Shown here: piece by piece, positions 59,606 through 64,000 of the stretch | Layout: every line of letters begins with the position of its first letter | Numbering within the stretch: position 1 is the stretch's first letter | From: Anthopleura xanthogrammica | Taxonomy: Eukaryota > Cnidaria > Anthozoa > Actiniaria > Actiniidae | Assembly: GCA_964019055.1 (NCBI GenBank) | Contig: OZ025222.1 | Location: 3,399,746 to 3,463,745 of the forward strand | DNA: 64,000 bases | Reading direction: 5' to 3' | Made by a program: the position numbers and the translations under genes | Notes under the pieces: model-generated | What the model was told of the DNA's origin: nothing | The model's database searches: none | What the model saw: only the letters and a program-made list of their open reading frames with translations

Positions 59606-62285
59606 TCAGCGCACGGAGATCTGCCAGATGTCTCCTACAGTGTATGGTTCTGGTGCTGAATAAGTCTCGTCACAAAGGTACCTGAATCCAATATTATCGT
59701 TATCGCCGATATAGTTACTCGCTCCGTAAAAGTGTGTTGGAGGTAAATCCATACAAAACGGTATCGTACCAAGGCGGCTTGCTCCATGGTGATTTTGGTA
59801 GCCCCACTGGTTGACCAAGAAAGTAGGTGTACTTGAACCACCAGCTGTCGCTGTACCCCATCTGGCACAATTCTGACTCAGAATGGATGTGTCCTCGGGT
59901 AGTCGATCAAACGAGTCACAAGCGGTGGGGTAAACTATGGCTGCCGCAGGGCCGGTAAAGAAACTCACTACAGCTTGTCCAGCGCTGTCGTTCTTGGTCA
60001 TGATGCTCAATACTCTACCCACGGATTTCTTGTGGCAATAGAAATGAATCTGGTTGAATCCCATCTTGTTCTTGATATCCATCAAAGCTTGAACTTTAGG
60101 TATAACCCAATTGCTGTTCATGTCGTGCGAGGCAATGATGTTGAGGTCAGGAAACCTGTCCCAAATCAAAGGTTTGGTTGTGGTTTGGAAGACATTCTTC
60201 TTTACGATCGTCCAGCCTCCTGTGTTAACAAATTAATGATTTCAGGGGTCAAAAACCATGTAATCTTTTATATTTTGATTGATATCTTGGCTTCGATACA
60301 TTGTATTGGCTAATATTTTAACCTGGACTTTTGACCTCATGTTGCATTCATTGAGTATCTGGACCCCCTTTGACCTCATGTTGCATTCATTGAGTATCTG
60401 GACCCCCTTTGACCTCATGTTCCATTCATTGAGTATCTGGACCCCCTTTGACCTCATGTTCCATTCATTGATTATCTGGACCCCTTTTGATCTCGTTCCA
60501 TTTATTGATTATCTGGACCCCCTTTGACCTCATGTTCCATTTATTGATTATCTGGACCCCCTTTGACCTCATGTTCGATTCATTGATTATCTGGACCCCC
60601 TTTGACTTCGTTCCATTTATTGATTATCTGGACCCCCTTTGGTCTCATGTTCCATTCATTGATTATCTGGACCCCCTTTGACCTCGTTCCATTTATTGAG
60701 TATCTGGACCCCCTTTGACCTCATGTTTCATTCATTCAGTATCTTGACCCTTTTGACCCCATGTTCCATTCATTCTGGACCTCATAAGTATCTGGAACCA
60801 TTGAAAATTAACTTAAAATAGACATATTGACGTACCTCCATCAGTGGTCATGTCACAGTAAGCATGTATTGGGGTTCCTGTGTTGGCCGGGTCTATCCAG
60901 TACACGCCTGTTCCAACCGAATTGTTTTTGTTCAGTATTTCCAAACAGGATTTGCCAGGAGTATTTCTCGCTAAACCAATGCCGGCCGGTTCTGTTGAAG
61001 GAATTAGAGGAGAATTTGAGAGACTTGGTGACAAATGGAAAACATTATCTTAAAATGCAAAGAATTTTGCGCCTTTTAGTTTTGTTCGTCTTTATGTGAC
61101 TTTTGCTTGCTTTTAAATGATGTGGTGCCTGGTAAATGTGATTTACTGTGATGTTTCGTGACATATCGTGACGTGACATCACGTGTGTGACGTAATACCA
61201 TCTTATGTTGATGCGATGTGACATGATGTCACGTGACGTGGGGTGATGTGACATGCTATGTGGAATGTGATTTGAGATATTTTCGTGTGACCAGATGTCA
61301 CGTGATCTGATGTGAAGGATGTGTTACTTAACGTGACGGGATGTGACATGATGTCATCTGACGGGATGCGTTGTGATGTGACATGATATGACGTGATGTG
61401 ATGTGTAATGTGATTTGAGACATTCTCATGAGACCAGATGTCACGTGATCTGATGTGAAGGAGTCTTGTGTTACCTAACGTGACGGGATGTGACATGATG
61501 TCATGTGACGGGATGCGTTGTGATATGACATGATATGACGTGATGTAATGTGTAATGTGATTTGAGACTTTTTCATGAGAAAAAACGTGACGTCATCTGA
61601 TGTGAGACAGTCCTGTGACGTGATGTTATGTCAGTGAGGTATTCTGATGTCATCTGATTTCATGTCACGTAAGGTGTTGTTATGTAATATCATTGTCATG
61701 TATTAAATGTAATGTGATGTGACATGATGCCATGTGTTGTGACATGATCCTACGTAACGTGACGTAATATTATGTGAAGTAAACTGATATGACGTGACGC
61801 GGTGGGAGACGTGACGTGACGTGACGTGACATTCTCGATGTTTTTCACTCTATTTTTCCCCGAGAAATTGCCTTGAATGGAAAATGATTTAAAAAACTCA
61901 TGTTTGCAAAGTATACATGAATAAAAAGTGCTTAATTTTTTTACAATAGATATTTGAAGAAATTTGGCGTACCTGGTGTTCTAAACGCAGTATTGGTCGT
62001 GTAGATGCTGTTTGGTCTCTCTTTATAATAACCTGGTAGTGTCTCTTTGGTCTGTGTGTTCAGTTCACATGCTTTAGTCACCAAGTGAAAGTTCAGGCTC
62101 ATACAACGTTCGTCTTTCTTGCATTCCATCACACAAGCAGGGTAATCTTGAGTGGTAAAGGTTTTGTACTGTGTAACAGTTAGAGCGTAGCCATGCTGGG
62201 AAGTGATTTTTGGCAGACAGTGTTGCTGAAGACTGATCTTTACTTCCATCACAATGACAGTGATAAGAAGAAACAAACCAACAGC
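59606..62285 (-). CDS. Secreted PAN/apple plus fibrinogen-like protein, gene D
   Basis: Exons 62285-61973 (313 bp), 60991-60836 (156 bp) and 60219-59606 (614 bp). Like gene A it opens AVGLFLLITVIVMEVK after a CACTAG acceptor, and its upstream and downstream intron text is closest to gene A. The PAN cysteines, SCLEILNK, GVYWIDP and YCDMTTDGGGW motifs are all kept. Differences include ACDSFDR for ACGSFDR, LCDETYSAPEP for LCDDAYLAPKP and KVQALMD for KVEALMD. The second-exon acceptor reads TTCAACAG rather than CTCATCAG. All splice sites are canonical, so the gene appears intact apart from the missing first exon. Confidence 0.82.
60330..60770. repeat. 39-bp minisatellite in intron 2 of gene D
   Basis: About 11 copies. 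Several have a shorter GACCTCGTTCCATTTATTGA variant, unlike the arrays in A and B. Confidence 0.92.
61130..61835. repeat. TGACGTGATGTCA-type repeat in intron 1 of gene D
   Basis: Same layout as in gene A, including the GAGACATTCTCATGAGACC marker and a TGACG run at the donor-proximal end. Confidence 0.85.
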
Positions 62286-62413
62286 CTAGTGATTGAGAAT
62301 AAACTTTTAGACAAATATGGACTAATTAAAAATAATATTAAAATAATAATATAAAAATAATATTATCATAAACGTGTAATGGACACGAAATCCTTATCCA
62401 CGGACTATTTTTT

Positions 62414-63121
62414 GTTGTGTTGTGTTGTGTTGTTTTGTGTTGTGTTGTGTTGTGTGGTGTGGAGTGGTGTGGTGTGGTGTAGTGTGGTGTGGTGTGGTGT
62501 GGTGTGGTGTGGTGTGGTGTGGTGTGGTGTGGTGTGGTGTGGTGTAGTGTGGTGTGGTGTGGTGTGGTGTGGTGTGGTGTGGTGTGGTGTGGTGTGGTGT
62601 GGTGTGGTGTGGTGTGGTGTGGTGTGGTGTGGTGTGGTGTGGTGTGGTGTGGTGTGGTGTGGTGTGGTGTGGTGTGGTGTGGTGTGGTGTGGTGTGGTGT
62701 GGTGTGGTGTGGTGTGGTGTGGTGTGGTGTGGTGTGGTGTGGTGTGGTGTGGTGTGGTGTGGTGTGGTGTGGTGTGGTGTGGTGTGGTGTGGTGTGGTGT
62801 GGTGTGGTGTGGTGTGGTGTGGTGTGGTGTGGTGTGGTGTGGTGTGGTGTGGTGTGGTGTGGTGTGGTGTGGTGTGGTGTGGTGTGGTGTGGTGTGGTGT
62901 GGTGTGGTGTGGTGTGGTGTGGTGTGGTGTGGTGTGGTGTGGTGTGGTGTGGTGTGGTGTGGTGTGGTGTGGTGTGGTGTGGTGTGGTGTGGTGTGGTGT
63001 GGTGTGGTGTGGTGTGGTGTGGTGTGGTGTGGTGTGGTGTGGTGTGGTGTGGTGTGGTGTGGTGTGGTGTGGTGTGGTGTGGTGTGGTGTGGTGTGGTGT
63101 GGTGTGGTGTGGTGTGGTGTG
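62414..63121. repeat. (TGTTG)n then (TGGTG)n microsatellite, about 700 bp
   Basis: Begins as TGTTG (62414-62453), then becomes some 130 copies of TGGTG with two TAGTG variants near the left end. No stops in any plus-strand frame, so the large WCGVV-type ORFs are artefacts. Confidence 0.97.
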
Positions 63122-64000
63122 TTCGATCTCTTCTCTTCTCTTCTTTTTTAATTTATTTTTCTTTCTCAGAAATATTTTACTTTCAATTTTTTTTAAATCT
63201 GTCGTAACACATCTGCTTCAATAATTGACCCAACCAGCTGTACTTTCTTATTTCTTATTTTTCCTATATTTAATTATTTTTAATTTTGCACACTGCGGGA
63301 GAGCTTTTTGACTCAAACAAATCATTTCTATTCTTCATACTCGTTAATAATGTACGTATAATATTTGAGAAGAAGCTAAAATCTTATCTTCGTTCACGTA
63401 TAACACACGTTTTCCCCCCTGACTTTTAAGGACGTTCATAGTCAAGAGAACCCATCTTTGTTTTGTATGTTTTCTGTAAAGCTAGGTATTATAAATTACT
63501 TTTAAAAACAAGATAAAAAACCGAGTGGAACCGACTTTGTTTTTAAGCTATAAGACTTTGAAGAAGGGAATGAACTTGTTTTCTTAACTCAGTGACATTA
63601 ATTTTTGCTCTATGAACATTCATAAATGATATATAGTATTTGTTGAAGAGTTTTAGGTGTGATTCTCGTTCAAACTCAAACTAGAATTGCTTTAAGAATA
63701 TTTAAAACATTTTTAAGGGAAGTTGTTATTTGTTTCTTTTAGCAAATTTTTCTCGGAGAAAAGGAGTTACAATCCTCGTGCAGCTGAGAGAAGAAAAGAC
63801 ATGCAAGAACAGACGAATTAAGAAAAGAAAAGGATAAATAGAAAACAGATCTAGAATAGAGAAAATAGCAAAGAAAAGGAAAGGACTAAGAGGATAAATA
63901 GAAAACAGAACAGAAAAAATAGTAAAGAAAAGGAAAGGACTAAGAAAAATAAAAGAAAGAAAAAGGAAAGAAAAAGTACTATACAAAGGACAAGAAAGAA
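63122..64000. repeat. Upstream flank of gene D (copy of 18517-19400), cut by the window edge
   Basis: Same sequence as upstream of gene A, with the same purine-rich tract at 63775-63985. No exon could be fixed. Confidence 0.8.

Noticed and set aside
62379..63224. ORFs of 217-281 codons rich in VVWCG
   Set aside because: They lie entirely within the TGGTG microsatellite, which has no stop codon in any plus-strand frame.

Overview
The window looks like nuclear DNA from an animal, most likely a cnidarian and probably an anthozoan such as a stony coral or anemone. The reasons are AT-rich sequence, GT-AG introns, a sirtuin with animal class I motifs, a tandem family of secreted PAN plus fibrinogen-like proteins, and very dense MITEs, foldback elements and minisatellites. 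Species assignment is inference. No bacterial operon, CRISPR array or rRNA gene was seen.

Layout. Positions 1-1262 hold minus-strand exons of an unrecognised basic, Ser/Thr-rich protein. Positions 1731-3867 look like a terminal-inverted-repeat (TIR) DNA transposon that carries minus-strand exons with a FLYWCH zinc finger. Positions 5239-10621 hold a complete-looking plus-strand SIRT3-like sirtuin of seven predicted exons, with introns full of satellites and MITEs.

From about 11.2 kb to the right edge the window is a tandem segmental duplication. Four units each carry one minus-strand gene for a PAN/apple plus fibrinogen-like secreted protein: A 15139-17905, B 29266-31991, C 46659-48995, D 59606-62285. 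All four keep the same three coding exons (313, 156 and 614 or 608 bp), the same splice phases and a poly(A)-like signal. Their introns carry the same two minisatellite families at different copy numbers. The flanks pair up as follows: 11.19-15.1 kb with 23.70-29.2 kb, 34.5-46.6 kb with 49.1-59.6 kb, and 17.9-19.4 kb with 62.3-64.0 kb. The right unit is cut by the window edge.

Because the units are paralogous, many mobile elements have an 'empty site' in a sister unit. This allows precise calls: two 1.38-kb elements beside gene C, a 420-bp palindromic MITE near 12.6 kb, a 200-bp MITE and a roughly 2.2-kb collapse around 32-34.5 kb, and a truncated Crypton-like piece at 53.0-53.7 kb. Between the genes are satellites of 19, 21, 26, 56, 57 and 66 bp, CTTT, TGTTG and TGGTG microsatellites, and a possible decayed class C receptor exon present once in each of two units.

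Functionally, the sirtuin would be an NAD-dependent protein deacylase. The four-gene cluster would supply secreted adhesive or lectin-like proteins. No functional link between the two is visible.
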